This document shows positions 30,564 to 40,085 of a stretch of DNA of 64,000 nt, piece after piece; position 1 is the stretch's first letter, and each line of letters starts with the position of its first letter. The stretch spans positions 1-64,000 of the forward strand of contig JAOZGC010000002.1 in NCBI GenBank assembly GCA_027491915.1, given 5' to 3'. Made by a program: the position numbers and the translations under genes. Source of the DNA: Thermoproteota archaeon (lineage in GTDB: Archaea; Korarchaeota; Korarchaeia; Korarchaeales; Korarchaeaceae). A model generated the notes under the pieces. It searched no databases, was not told where the DNA came from, and saw only the letters and a list, made by a program, of their open reading frames with translations.

Positions 30564-31748
30564 ATGCCCCCAACCAGCGATCTGACCGCGACGAGGGTGC
30601 TCCTAAATCCAGCCGCCCTATCCAGCTCGTATCTCCCCAAGGATCTTCCTCACAGAGACAAAGAAGTTAGAATCCTCTCATCCGTGGCCGAGAGGTACGC
30701 CATCACCTCCATCACCCCACCGGCAATCCTGATAAAGGGTAGGCCGGGGGTCGGCAAGACCGCCGTCTCGCTGAACTCAACCCTAGGCAGGTTCGATTCG
30801 GAGAGGTTGAGGGTTATCCACGTCAACTGCAGGAAGTATCCCTCCCCAAACACGGTCGTGAGGATAATATCCAGGGGAGTCGGCGGGCCCTTCGTCCCCG
30901 AGAGGGGGCTCTCAATGGGGGAGCTCATTCTCTTCTTGGAAGAGGGCTTGGCGGCCGGGGCGACTCCAACGGCCCTGATACTGGACGAGATAAACTATCT
31001 TCGGGATCCAGCCGATCTAATCTATGCGCTCCTCAGGATCCACGAGACCTCCAAGGTCAGGGTGCCCCCCATGCTGATACTCATATCCCGAGAGTGGATC
31101 CCGGAGTTCCTCTTTGAGAGGTCGATCTGGAGCTTCTTCTCCATTAGATTAAACCTCAAGCCCTACACAAGGAACCAGCTGTATGACATAATCAGATACA
31201 GGGCCAGGGAGGCGCTCGATCCGCGCTCTTACGACGACAATCTCCTCATGTACATAGCGGAGGCGGCCTCAGTCTCCGGCGACGCCAGGCAGGCCATCCG
31301 CCTGCTATACAGGGCCGCCCTCTTGGCGGAGGCGAGCGACAGTTCTGAGATCACTTTAGAACACGTCAGAATCGCCGAGGCGGAGGACAGCCCCGTGATG
31401 GATCGGGCGGCCGTGGATCAGCTCTCGGTTCACGAGAAATTAATCCTACTGGCAGCCGCCAAGAGGTTGAAGGAAAAGCAAGCGATGTGGCTCAGAATGG
31501 GGGAGTTGGAGGGGGCCTATCGGGAGATCTGTGAGGTATACGGGGTTCCCCCTTTCAAGCACACCGCCGTGTGGAGGAGGGTTAAGAATTTATCTTCTGA
31601 AGGCTACATCTCAACCAGGCGTTCCGGAGAGGGGATGAGGGGACAGACCACACTTATCTCAATAAACGGACCCTTGGAGAGGTTGATTCAGATAATAGAG
31701 GGAGATCTCGACACCAATCTGGGTAAGTGGCCCGAGGACTGGAGCTGA
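30564..31748 (+). CDS. cdc6: Orc1/Cdc6 replication initiator
   Basis: Archaeal origin-binding initiator, 394 residues. N-terminal LPHRDKEVRILSS, Walker A GRPGVGKTAV, Walker B ALILDEINYL, and a DARQAIRLLYRAA sensor-2 region; the C-terminal winged helix is about 310-380. ATG at 30564. The 79-nt gap upstream (30485-30563) holds a TATA-like GTTATAG but no ORB motif that I can recognise. Convergent with rfcL. Confidence 0.9.
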   Translation: MPPTSDLTATRVLLNPAALSSSYLPKDLPHRDKEVRILSSVAERYAITSITPPAILIKGRPGVGKTAVSLNSTLGRFDSERLRVIHVNCRKYPSPNTVVRIISRGVGGPFVPERGLSMGELILFLEEGLAAGATPTALILDEINYLRDPADLIYALLRIHETSKVRVPPMLILISREWIPEFLFERSIWSFFSIRLNLKPYTRNQLYDIIRYRAREALDPRSYDDNLLMYIAEAASVSGDARQAIRLLYRAALLAEASDSSEITLEHVRIAEAEDSPVMDRAAVDQLSVHEKLILLAAAKRLKEKQAMWLRMGELEGAYREICEVYGVPPFKHTAVWRRVKNLSSEGYISTRRSGEGMRGQTTLISINGPLERLIQIIEGDLDTNLGKWPEDWS

Positions 31749-31774
31749 GTCCGTCGCCGGGCCGGCAACGGACC

Positions 31775-33016
31775 TCAATCTCCCCTCGGCAGATACTCTC
31801 TCAGCAGCGCCTCAAGGTCTCTGGCCGGAATGTTCAGGTCCAGGGACATCTCCCTCAGCGCCCCCATCTCCCTCTCGGCGGCAAGCGCCATCAGCGGGAG
31901 GATCTCTTTCCTTACAATCTCCGTCGACGAGTGGATCCTCTTAGCGATGGCCTCGACTATCTCCCTCACCTCCTTTCTCCTCTTTGAGGCAGAAGAGGCG
32001 GCCTTGACGTAACCGGGGAACTGCAGTCTCGTGTACCCTGGCCTCTCCCCGGTCTCCTTTCTGGCGGCGCATACCCCCAACGTCAGCAGATCTTGGGCGT
32101 AGGACATCATGGAGTAGTTCTGCCTCCTGACGATCCTGCCCAGCAGGACGTCGGCCTGGGCTATCCTCTGGTAGGCCTTGAATATGGTTTCGGGTTTCTT
32201 GTACGCCCGGGGGGCGTTCTCCTCGACCCATCTGAGCACCATATCAATGTCTACGTCGATGCTGTATACCATATTTCGAGAATCCACGCACTTCCCCCAG
32301 AACAATATGTTATTTAGGAGATCGAAGATGGTTTTCTGAACGTCTCTCCTGCCTATCAGGACCTCAACCTCCCTCGGACTGGCTGAGACCGCGGCCGCCA
32401 CCTCCAAATCGTTTATGGCCGCCCTGAGATCCCCTGAGCATCTCTTGGCTATATTGGCGATGGTTCCCTCTGGAATCTTCATGCCCTCCCGCTCCGCTAT
32501 CGCCTTTAGCACCCTGTGGACGCTCTGCCACCTCAGTCGCGTGAACTTCACCATGACCGACAGGTTCCGTAGGTCGGCCAATCCCCTCTCGTATGCGCTG
32601 TTCGCGGTCATGACCACCGGAATCCCACTTTTCCTCAAGAGAACTCCAACCAGTCTGCTCAGTCTTGTGTACCCTCCCCCGTAGGCGTCCACCTCATCCA
32701 GTATAATCATTCTCCCCCCGTCGCCCAGGACTGAGGCTGATGCCGAGCTTATCACCCTCTCCAGCGTTTCGGCCGCCCTCTCGTCGCCAGCGTTTATCTC
32801 GATGGGATCCAACCTCAGCTCTCTGGCGATCGCGTAGGCCGCCGAGGTCTTGCCGGTGCCCGGCGGCCCCACCATGAGCAGCGCCCTCTCGACCTCCCCG
32901 GAGGAAACCGATTCCATCCACTCCCTGATCTTCCGGACCGCCTGACCCTGTCCGACCAGTTCGTCCAGGGTCCTCGGCCTGTACTTCTCCATTAGGGGGA
33001 TCTTCTCCCAGCTCAT
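31775..33016 (-). CDS. rfcL: Replication factor C large subunit
   Basis: Clamp-loader large subunit, 413 residues. EKYRPRTLDELVGQ at the N-terminus, Walker A GPPGTGKTSAAY, Walker B MIILDEVDAY, and a DLRAAINDLE sensor-2 region. No C-terminal PIP box (QxxLxxFF type) is visible; the protein ends LLREYLPRGD. ATG overlaps the rfcS stop (ATGA), an rfcS-rfcL operon as in many Crenarchaeota. Confidence 0.94.
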   Translation of the reverse strand: MSWEKIPLMEKYRPRTLDELVGQGQAVRKIREWMESVSSGEVERALLMVGPPGTGKTSAAYAIARELRLDPIEINAGDERAAETLERVISSASASVLGDGGRMIILDEVDAYGGGYTRLSRLVGVLLRKSGIPVVMTANSAYERGLADLRNLSVMVKFTRLRWQSVHRVLKAIAEREGMKIPEGTIANIAKRCSGDLRAAINDLEVAAAVSASPREVEVLIGRRDVQKTIFDLLNNILFWGKCVDSRNMVYSIDVDIDMVLRWVEENAPRAYKKPETIFKAYQRIAQADVLLGRIVRRQNYSMMSYAQDLLTLGVCAARKETGERPGYTRLQFPGYVKAASSASKRRKEVREIVEAIAKRIHSSTEIVRKEILPLMALAAEREMGALREMSLDLNIPARDLEALLREYLPRGD

Positions 33017-34011
33017 CTGCGCCTCACACCCATCGCCACCAACCTCGCCAGGAGGGCCGAGATCTGAATGTCCCCGTGGGCCCCCTCCGATAGCCTGAAG
33101 TCGGCCTCGCCCAGATAAAATATGAACTCAGCCTTCTCTGGCTCACTCATGTCTGGCGTTCTGAGTATTTCTCTATGTAACTGTTTGACTATATCAGACG
33201 CAGTCATACCATAATTTAACATAAGATCCCTGGCGATCGACCTGGCCCTCAGGAAATCGCCGCCGAGGGCCATCCTTATCATCTCCTTCACCTCCTCCGG
33301 CCTGGCCAGGCCCGCCACGCGATACACCTTCTCAGCGGTCACCTCTCCCCCATACGCCGCAGCGGTCTGAAGGAGGTTTATCGCCTTCCTGAGGTCTCCC
33401 TCGCTCACGTACGTTATCGCCTCCAACCCGTCATCCGCTAGGGGGACGGATTCCTTCTCCGCTATGAACCTCAACCTCTCTTTGACGGCCCTGTCGGGTA
33501 TCGGCCCGAACCTGAACACGGCCGTCCTGGACTGTATCGGCTCTATTATCTTGGAAGAGTAATTGCACGCCAGGACGAACCTCGTGGTGCCGGAGTACAT
33601 CTCCATTATCCTCCTCAAAGCGTGCTGGGCATCAGCCGTCAGGCTGTCCGCCTCGTCCAGGTGAATCATCTTGAAGGGGACGTCCCCCATCGGGAGAGTT
33701 CTCGCGAATTCTTTTATCTTAGTTCTGATTGTGTTGATTCCTCTTTCGTCAGATGCGTTTAATTCTAAATAATTCTTACTCACCAAATCCTCTGATCCGT
33801 ATATCTCGTGGGCGAGGGCGATGGCGACCGTGGTCTTTCCTGTCCCAGCGGGCCCGGAGAACAGCAGGTGCGGGAGGGATCTCCTCTCCACAAAACCCCT
33901 GAGGGCCTTGATTACCTGCTCCTGATCGACGACCTCGGCCAGACTCTTGGGCCTGTACTTCTCGACCCAGAGCTCCAACGTCAACTCCCGGCTGACCTCC
34001 CCCCGGTTCAA
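33013..34011 (-). CDS. rfcS: Replication factor C small subunit
   Basis: Clamp-loader small subunit, about 332 residues. [17 protein letters not shown], Walker [12 protein letters not shown], Walker [11 protein letters not shown], and the SRC-like motif region [16 protein letters not shown], which supplies the Arg finger. The true start is uncertain: the TATA box at 34036-34046 puts the transcript start near 34019, which excludes the TTG at 34035 and leaves TTG 34011 or TTG 33984 (after GGGGGGAGG). Confidence 0.92.
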   Translation of the reverse strand: MNRGEVSRELTLELWVEKYRPKSLAEVVDQEQVIKALRGFVERRSLPHLLFSGPAGTGKTTVAIALAHEIYGSEDLVSKNYLELNASDERGINTIRTKIKEFARTLPMGDVPFKMIHLDEADSLTADAQHALRRIMEMYSGTTRFVLACNYSSKIIEPIQSRTAVFRFGPIPDRAVKERLRFIAEKESVPLADDGLEAITYVSEGDLRKAINLLQTAAAYGGEVTAEKVYRVAGLARPEEVKEMIRMALGGDFLRARSIARDLMLNYGMTASDIVKQLHREILRTPDMSEPEKAEFIFYLGEADFRLSEGAHGDIQISALLARLVAMGVRRR

Positions 34012-34035
34012 TTTATCATTTCGAGTCTCGGACAA

Positions 34036-34046
34036 GAGTTATATCC
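34036..34046. promoter_or_regulatory. Shared TATA box, rfcS / rpoN
   Basis: GAGTTATATCC (GGATATAACTC on the other strand) lies 25-30 nt before the rpoN ATG and about 25 nt before the expected rfcS transcript start. Confidence 0.6.
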
Positions 34047-34067
34047 CCCCAACCCCGGGACCTCGGG

Positions 34068-34301
34068 ATGTTCCCAGTCAGGTGTTTCACCTGCGGTAAG
34101 GTGATCGGAGACAAGTGGGATGAGTATGCCGAGAGGGTGGCCTCGGGCGAGCCTCCCGGAAAGGTCCTGGACGATCTCGGCATAGACAGGTACTGCTGCA
34201 GGAGGATGTTCTTAACCCACGTAGATCTGACGGGGGAGTTCTCCAGATTCGCGGCTCTGGCGCGAATCGACGCGACCCCGGAGAGTCCTCCCAACGTTTA
34301 A
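34068..34301 (+). CDS. rpoN: RNA polymerase subunit Rpo10 (RpoN)
   Basis: Archaeal Rpb10, 77 residues. The zinc-binding atypical CX2CGX(n)CC motif is complete: [15 protein letters not shown] and [11 protein letters not shown] about 25 nt after a TATA box. Followed by rps2, part of the usual archaeal rpoN-rps2 cluster (rpoK and enolase are not here). Confidence 0.95.
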   Translation: MFPVRCFTCGKVIGDKWDEYAERVASGEPPGKVLDDLGIDRYCCRRMFLTHVDLTGEFSRFAALARIDATPESPPNV

Positions 34302-34326
34302 TTAGGGGTCCGCGCGGCCGCGGGAG

Positions 34327-34992
34327 GTGTCTGGCCTGAGAGATCCGCCCGAAGATTACCTGGAGGGATTTCCCCCGGTGGAGGACAAGGACCTCCTGGT
34401 CCCTAAGCAGAAGTACCTGTCGGCCGGGGTTCACGTGGGGACCAAGATAAGAACCAAGTCCATGTCTCGATTCATCTACAGGGTCAGATCCGACGGCCTG
34501 TGCATGATCGACATAAAGAAGACAGATGAGAGGCTCAGGGTGGCCGGCAAATTCCTGTCCAGGATCGAGCCTAAGAAGATAGTTGCGGTGTCCTCTAGGA
34601 TATACGGGTTCAGGCCGGTCAGGAGGTTCGCGGACTACGTCGGCGCCGTGGCGATAACCGGCAGGGTACTCCCGGGCATATTCACCAATCCCAGGGCCCC
34701 GGTGTACTACGAGCCCGAGGTCGTGCTCCTATCCGACCCTAAGGTGGATAAGCAGGCCCACGACGAGAGCGTGAAGATGGGGATACCGGTGGTGGCCCTG
34801 GTGGACGCCGACAACGAGCTGGACTTCATCGACCTCGCCATACCGGCTAACAACAAGGGAAGGAGATCCCTCGCCTTCATATTTTGGCTGCTCACGAGAC
34901 AGGTTCTCAGGGAGAGGGGCGACCTGCCCCCAGACGGAGAGCTCGAGGAGGACTACGAGGCATTCGCCACCAGGATAATGGGGATAAGGTAG
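34327..34992 (+). CDS. rps2: Small ribosomal subunit protein uS2
   Basis: 30S protein S2, 221 residues: [33 protein letters not shown] and [21 protein letters not shown] are classic archaeal S2 segments. GTG at 34327 after GGGAGG. Followed by the MEMO gene in the conserved order. Confidence 0.95.
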   Translation: MSGLRDPPEDYLEGFPPVEDKDLLVPKQKYLSAGVHVGTKIRTKSMSRFIYRVRSDGLCMIDIKKTDERLRVAGKFLSRIEPKKIVAVSSRIYGFRPVRRFADYVGAVAITGRVLPGIFTNPRAPVYYEPEVVLLSDPKVDKQAHDESVKMGIPVVALVDADNELDFIDLAIPANNKGRRSLAFIFWLLTRQVLRERGDLPPDGELEEDYEAFATRIMGIR

Positions 34993-35015
34993 ACTTACCT
35001 GGCCGCGCCGGCGTG

Positions 35016-35867
35016 ATGGCGATGCTGCGCAGGCCGGCCGTCGCCGGTTCCTTCTATCCCTCCGACCCGAAGCGGCTGCTCGAGGAGATATCCAACTCTT
35101 TTGCGAGGGCTGGCTTTCCCGGAATACCCAAGCCAGCTGATAAGCCCGCGGATAGGGTGGTTGGCCTGCTGTCCCCCCACGCCGGATACCCATACTCGGG
35201 TTGGGTCGCCGCCTCCGGCTACAAGAGACTGGCCGACGACGGGTCCTTCGACTCAGTCGTGATCCTAGGACCGAATCACTGGGGAATCGGTCATCCCGTG
35301 GCGGTGTACTCTTCTGGCAGCTGGCTGACCCCGCTGGGCGTGATCGACGTGGACGAGGAACTCGCCAAGGCCATCGCGGCCGAATCCAACTTGGTGGCCG
35401 AAGACGGCCTGGCCCACAGCAGAGAGCACTCTATAGAGGTTCAACTCCCCTTTCTCCAGGCCATCTACGGAGAGTTCTCCCTGGTCCCAATATCCATGTT
35501 TGATCAGAGCTTAGACACGGCCGTCTCGCTGGGGGAGGTGATAGCCGACTGTGTCAGAGAATTGGGTAGGTCAACGGTGGTGATAGCCTCCTCGGACATG
35601 TCTCACTACGTGACCGACGACGCGGCTAGGGAGAACGATCTATACGTTCTGAGGGCGGCTGAGGAGTTAGATCCGGAGGAGATGTACCGTCGAATAGAGG
35701 AGCGGGGCGTCAGCATGTGCGGACCCGGTCCGGCCGCAGTCATGATGACGGCGGCCAGAGAACTGGGCGGATCCAGGGGGAGGCTGCTCTCCTACCACAC
35801 GAGCGGAGAGGTGACCGGGGATTATATCTCCGTGGTGGGATACGCCTCCCTGGTGGTCGAGAGATGA
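35016..35867 (+). CDS. MEMO family protein (AmmeMemoRadiSam system type)
   Basis: 283 residues. RRPAVAGSFYPSDP at the start, then LLSPHAGYPYSGWVAA and SSDMSHYVTDDAAREND with conserved His residues of the metal site. MEMO proteins are related to extradiol dioxygenases; the archaeal role is unknown. It sits between rps2 and IPP isomerase as in many archaea. ATG at 35016, with GTG directly before it as an alternative. Confidence 0.9.
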   Translation: MAMLRRPAVAGSFYPSDPKRLLEEISNSFARAGFPGIPKPADKPADRVVGLLSPHAGYPYSGWVAASGYKRLADDGSFDSVVILGPNHWGIGHPVAVYSSGSWLTPLGVIDVDEELAKAIAAESNLVAEDGLAHSREHSIEVQLPFLQAIYGEFSLVPISMFDQSLDTAVSLGEVIADCVRELGRSTVVIASSDMSHYVTDDAARENDLYVLRAAEELDPEEMYRRIEERGVSMCGPGPAAVMMTAARELGGSRGRLLSYHTSGEVTGDYISVVGYASLVVER

Positions 35868-36964
35868 GCACGCCCAACAGAAAGCTAGATCACCTCATGC
35901 TGGCGGTCAAGAAGGAGGTGGAATACGAGGAGGGAAACTGGTTCGACGAGGTCGTCCTCATACACGAGGCCGCTCCCTCCTGGGATCTGGAGGACGTGGA
36001 CTTGAGCTCGGAGTTTCTCGGCATGAAGATCTCCGCTCCCCTCCTGATAGAGGGGATGACGGGGGGTCACCGCGCCGCCGCCGAGGTGAACAGGTCCCTG
36101 GCCCGCGCCGCCGCCGAGGTGGGCGTGCCCGTTGGGGTGGGCAGCCAGCGCGCGGCCATAGAGGACCCGGACCTGGAGTGGACCTTCCGGGTGGTGAGCG
36201 ACGAGGCCGGGGGGAAGGTCCCCATAATAGCAAACATAGGGGGAACCCACGCGCGGCTGGACGACGGAATTACCCTGGCGGAGAGGGCCGTCTCTATGTT
36301 GGAGGCAGACGCCCTGGCGATCCACCTGAACGCCCTCCAAGAGTGCGTTCAGCCGGAGGGTAGGCCCAACTTCTCCGGCCTCCTGACGGCCGTGGCGGAC
36401 ATATCCTCCTCCCTGGAAGTGCCCCTGATAGTCAAGGAGACCGGCTCTGGGATGTCTCGACAGACTGCAATAAACCTAGAAAGGGCCGGGGCAGCCGGAA
36501 TAGATGTTGGTGGCCTGGGTGGAACAAACTGGGCCAAGATAGAGTCTTTCAGAGGCAAGAAGGGTCCTCTCAGGGGGGAGAACTTCTTCGGTTGGGGGAT
36601 ACCGTCGGTCGTCAGCGTGCTGGAGGTGGGGGGCGCCCTCAGGAGATCCTTCCTGATAGCTTCCGGTGGGGTGAGGGACGGCGTTGCGGCCGCCAAGGCC
36701 ATAGCCCTGGGGGCCAATTACGCCGGCGCAGCCCTTCCCTTCCTGCGGGCTCACTTCTCTGGCGGGTGGAAGGCGGTGAAGGGATTGCTGCTCTCTTTTC
36801 TTGAGGAGATGAGGGTCGCCACATATCTGTCTGGATCTAGAACCCCAGAAGAGTTGCGCCTTAGGAGGAGATTCGTGCTGCTGGGGAGGGCCGCCGCGTG
36901 GGCCGCCTCCCGGGGGCTCTCCAAAACTTTTAATCCCGCGTCGATCGCCCAGCCAGGGGAATGA
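35864..36964 (+). CDS. fni: Isopentenyl-diphosphate delta-isomerase type 2
   Basis: FMN-dependent enzyme interconverting IPP and DMAPP for archaeal lipid synthesis. 366 residues: RKLDHLMLAV start, PLLIEGMTGGH, VGSQRAAIEDP, VKETGSGMS, IDVGGLGGTNW and IASGGVRDG flavin-binding loop. ATG overlaps the MEMO stop (ATGA). The rest of the mevalonate pathway is not in this window. Confidence 0.94.
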   Translation: MSTPNRKLDHLMLAVKKEVEYEEGNWFDEVVLIHEAAPSWDLEDVDLSSEFLGMKISAPLLIEGMTGGHRAAAEVNRSLARAAAEVGVPVGVGSQRAAIEDPDLEWTFRVVSDEAGGKVPIIANIGGTHARLDDGITLAERAVSMLEADALAIHLNALQECVQPEGRPNFSGLLTAVADISSSLEVPLIVKETGSGMSRQTAINLERAGAAGIDVGGLGGTNWAKIESFRGKKGPLRGENFFGWGIPSVVSVLEVGGALRRSFLIASGGVRDGVAAAKAIALGANYAGAALPFLRAHFSGGWKAVKGLLLSFLEEMRVATYLSGSRTPEELRLRRRFVLLGRAAAWAASRGLSKTFNPASIAQPGE

Positions 36965-36967
36965 AGG

Positions 36968-37357
36968 ATGAGCCCTGGTGACAAACCCTTCTATGTCAAC
37001 TTTGATATGCCTGAAGATCTTATATCGAAAGTCTACGAGCTGATAGAACTCGCCAGAACTACCGGGGGTAAGATCAAGAAGGGAGCCAACGAGACCACGA
37101 AGGCGGTCGAGCGGGGGGAGGCATCGATGGTGGTGGTGGCGGAGGATGTCGACCCGCCCGAGATAGTCGCCCACCTGCCCCTCCTATGCGACGACAAGAA
37201 GATACCATACGCGTTTGCGCCGAGCAAGGAGGAACTGGGCAAGGCAGCCGGAATAGAGAGACCGGCCTCGGCGGTCGCAGTTATAGATCCCGGCCAGGCG
37301 AAGACCCTCATGGAGGCCCTCATCGACAAGATAAGAGAGATCAGAGGGGCGGGATGA
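36968..37357 (+). CDS. rpl7ae: Ribosomal protein eL8 / L7Ae
   Basis: Kink-turn-binding protein of the 50S subunit, also a core part of box C/D and H/ACA RNPs and of archaeal RNase P. 129 residues with [20 protein letters not shown] and the [19 protein letters not shown] motif. A TTTTAATC box within the fni 3' end may be its promoter. Confidence 0.96.
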   Translation: MSPGDKPFYVNFDMPEDLISKVYELIELARTTGGKIKKGANETTKAVERGEASMVVVAEDVDPPEIVAHLPLLCDDKKIPYAFAPSKEELGKAAGIERPASAVAVIDPGQAKTLMEALIDKIREIRGAG

Positions 37358-37399
37358 GGTTTTATACCCTTGCATCCGCTTCGGGCCCGGTGATGGGTC

Positions 37400-37618
37400 T
37401 TGTCTTCTAAGGCCGACAGGGGCTACCCGGCCGAGGTGGTGGAGATAATAGGGAGGACCGGAGTGGCGGGGGAGGTAATACAGGTCAGGGCCAGGGTTCT
37501 GGCTGGCAAGGACAAGGGGCGAGTGCTGACTCGAAACGTAAAGGGCCCCGTCAGGGTTGGAGACGTGCTGATCCTCCGCGAGACCGAGATGGAGGCCAGA
37601 AAGCTCAAGCCGAGGTGA
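37400..37618 (+). CDS. rps28e: Small ribosomal subunit protein eS28
   Basis: 72 residues with the typical VIGRTG-like [15 protein letters not shown] and [15 protein letters not shown] ending. TTG at 37400. The stop overlaps the L24e start. Confidence 0.94.
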   Translation: MSSKADRGYPAEVVEIIGRTGVAGEVIQVRARVLAGKDKGRVLTRNVKGPVRVGDVLILRETEMEARKLKPR

Positions 37619-37845
37619 GTTCCTTGTCGACCGCCAAGATCCTCAGGAGGTGCGACTTCTGCGGCTCTCCCATAGAACCCGGCACGGGCGTGATGTACGT
37701 GAGATCCGATGGGACTATCCACTATTACTGTTCCTCCAAATGTTTTAAAAATGCTGTCAAGTTAAAGCGGAAACCGGAGAAGGTTAGGTGGACCGAAAGG
37801 TACGCCGAATTAAAGAGGAGGCGATTAGGACGGAATGTCAAATGA
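37615..37845 (+). CDS. rpl24e: Large ribosomal subunit protein eL24
   Basis: Zinc-containing 50S protein with [17 protein letters not shown] and [14 protein letters not shown] 37615 (4-nt overlap with rps28e) or TTG 37624. In many archaea ndk follows; here aIF5B overlaps it directly. Confidence 0.94.
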   Translation: MSSLSTAKILRRCDFCGSPIEPGTGVMYVRSDGTIHYYCSSKCFKNAVKLKRKPEKVRWTERYAELKRRRLGRNVK

Positions 37846-39634
37846 CGCCCCCGAGCCCCCCAGGTACAGGCAGCCGCTGGTGGCCGTGCTGGGTCACGTG
37901 GACAGCGGGAAGACCACCCTGCTGGATTACATAAGGAAGACCAGGGTCGCCGCCAAGGAACCAGGCTCCATAACCCAACACGTCGGCGCCTCCGAGATAC
38001 CGGCTGGCGTCATACGGGAGATATGCCAACCCGTATTCGACGCCCTTGGGACTTCCTTCACCATAAAGACCGGGGGGCTCCTCTTCATAGACCTGCCCGG
38101 CCACGAGGTGTTCACCAACCTCCGGAAGAGGGGGGGCTCCGTCGCCGACATAGCCATATTGGTGATAGACGCATTCAAGGGAGTCGAACCTCAGACCGTG
38201 GAATCCATCAACATCCTCAGGGAGAGGAGGACCCCCTTCGTTATAGCCATGAACAAGATAGACCTCATAAGGGATTGGAAGTCGCACCCGGGGAGGCCCT
38301 TCATAATCTCGGTCAACGAGCAGCCCCCCCGGGCCGTGAGTGAGCTTGAAAATCGCATGTATTCCATCCTGGGTCAGCTGGCTAAGTTGGGAATAGGCGC
38401 CGAGAGGTACGACAGGGTGACCGACTTCACCAAGACCTTCTCCCTGGTTCCCACCAGCGCGGCCACCGGCGAAGGGGTACCGGATCTGCTGGCGGTTCTC
38501 CTCGGCTTGGTTCAGAGGTACATGCTGGACAGGTTGGAGATCACGAGAGAGGAGGGCCTCGGCGTCGTGCTCGAGGTCAAGGAGGAGCCCGGCCTGGGAA
38601 AGGTGATCACCGCGATAATATACGACGGGGAGATAAGGGTGGGGGACGTCGTGGTCTTGGGAGGGTCGAGGGGGCCGATAACCACCAGGGTCAGGGCTCT
38701 CCTGAGACCCAGGCCTATGGACGAGATAAGGGCCCCGAGATTCAAGTTCTCCAGGGTAGGGTCTGCCAGGGCCGCCTCCGGGGTTATGATATCCGCCCCA
38801 GGGCTGGAGGATGCCATGCCAGGGTCCACCCTCTTCGTGGTCAGAGACGAAGCCGAACTGGAAGATGTCAAAAGGACCCTTCGGGAGGAGATGGCCCAGA
38901 TATTGATCAGAACCGATTTGGAGGGTGTGATAGTTAAGGCGGACACCCTGGGATCTGTCGAGGCCCTTGTGGCCCAGCTCAGGAGATTCGGCATTCCGGT
39001 CAGGAGGGCGGACGTCGGCAGCGTGAGCAAGGCGGACGTCTTCGAGGCCCAGGCCATGAGGTCCAGCAACCCGAAGTACGCCGCCGTATTGGCATTCAAC
39101 GTCAGGGTTCCGGATGAGGTCGCCCGAGAGGCGGCATCGAGGGGGGTCAAGATAATTCACGATGTAATAATCTATCAGTTGGTGGATAGGTTCATTGAGT
39201 TCCTTGAATCTGAGAAGGCGAAAGAGGTAGAAGAGCTATTGAACAGGTTCCCTCTCCCGGCCAAGATAAGGGTCATACCCGGCTACGTCTTCCGCAGGAG
39301 CGATCCTGCCATAGTGGGAGTCGAGGTCTTGGAGGGCAGACTGAGGCCGGGAGTGCCCCTAATCAACGAGAGAGGGAGAAGGGTTGGGACCCTGATTGAG
39401 ATTCAGGATAAGGGAGAGAGGATACGGGAGGCCTCAAGAGGGGACAAGGTGGCCATATCCGTCAGGGGGGGCGTGGTCGGCCGGGGAATAAAGGAGGGTG
39501 CCAACCTACTGGTGGAAGTTGTGGAGATATATGACGCCAAGGTTAGAGAGCTGTACTTCTCCCTCCTGTCCCCCGGAGAAGTTGATCTCTACCGGGAGAC
39601 CGTGAGACTCCTGAGGAGGGCCGGGGAGAGATGA
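37835..39634 (+). CDS. infB: Translation initiation factor aIF5B
   Basis: Ribosome-subunit-joining GTPase, 599 residues. G1 GHVDSGKTTL, switch 1 GSITQHVGA, G3 DLPGHEVF, G4 NKID; then beta-barrel domain II, domain III and a C-terminal domain IV. No intein. Starts within the end of rpl24e (11-nt overlap). Confidence 0.96.
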   Translation: MSNDAPEPPRYRQPLVAVLGHVDSGKTTLLDYIRKTRVAAKEPGSITQHVGASEIPAGVIREICQPVFDALGTSFTIKTGGLLFIDLPGHEVFTNLRKRGGSVADIAILVIDAFKGVEPQTVESINILRERRTPFVIAMNKIDLIRDWKSHPGRPFIISVNEQPPRAVSELENRMYSILGQLAKLGIGAERYDRVTDFTKTFSLVPTSAATGEGVPDLLAVLLGLVQRYMLDRLEITREEGLGVVLEVKEEPGLGKVITAIIYDGEIRVGDVVVLGGSRGPITTRVRALLRPRPMDEIRAPRFKFSRVGSARAASGVMISAPGLEDAMPGSTLFVVRDEAELEDVKRTLREEMAQILIRTDLEGVIVKADTLGSVEALVAQLRRFGIPVRRADVGSVSKADVFEAQAMRSSNPKYAAVLAFNVRVPDEVAREAASRGVKIIHDVIIYQLVDRFIEFLESEKAKEVEELLNRFPLPAKIRVIPGYVFRRSDPAIVGVEVLEGRLRPGVPLINERGRRVGTLIEIQDKGERIREASRGDKVAISVRGGVVGRGIKEGANLLVEVVEIYDAKVRELYFSLLSPGEVDLYRETVRLLRRAGER

Positions 39635-39639
39635 CGGCA

Positions 39640-39650
39640 TTTTTTTATCC
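39640..39650 (+). promoter_or_regulatory. TATA box of rps6e
   Basis: A T-run ending in TTTTTTTATCC, about 30-40 nt before the rps6e ATG; the T-run could also terminate the infB transcript. Confidence 0.45.
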
Positions 39651-39680
39651 CCATCCGGAGGTCTGGCCCGGTAGATTGGC

Positions 39681-40085
39681 ATGCCCGAGTTCATCCTCGA
39701 CATCGGCGATCCCGAGAGCGGGAAGACCTTCCACCTCAAGGTGGACGGTGACAGGGCCGTCTCCCTAATCGGCAAGAGGATAGGCCAGGAGGTATCCGGG
39801 GACGAGATAGGTCTCCCAGGCTACGTCTTCAAGATAACCGGCGGCTCTGACAAAAACGGTTTCCCCCTGCTGCCGACCCTGGCAGGATCCATCAAGAAGA
39901 GGATCCTCCTGTCGGCGCCCCCCGGATTCAGGCCAAGGAGGAGGGGGGAGAGGAGGGCGAAGACCGTCAGGGGGGGGATGATATCCGAGGAAACTAGGCA
40001 GATAAACATGAAAGTGATAAAGCGGGGAGAGATGAGCTTGGAGGAGATGCTCTCCGCCCCGTCTGTCGAAGAACAAGGTGGGTGA
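39681..40085 (+). CDS. rps6e: Small ribosomal subunit protein eS6
   Basis: 134 residues: DPESGKTFHLKVDGDRAVSL, GKRIGQEVSGDEIGLPGY and GGSDKNGFPL are family hallmarks. ATG at 39681. Stop overlaps the aIF2 gamma start. Confidence 0.96.
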   Translation: MPEFILDIGDPESGKTFHLKVDGDRAVSLIGKRIGQEVSGDEIGLPGYVFKITGGSDKNGFPLLPTLAGSIKKRILLSAPPGFRPRRRGERRAKTVRGGMISEETRQINMKVIKRGEMSLEEMLSAPSVEEQGG

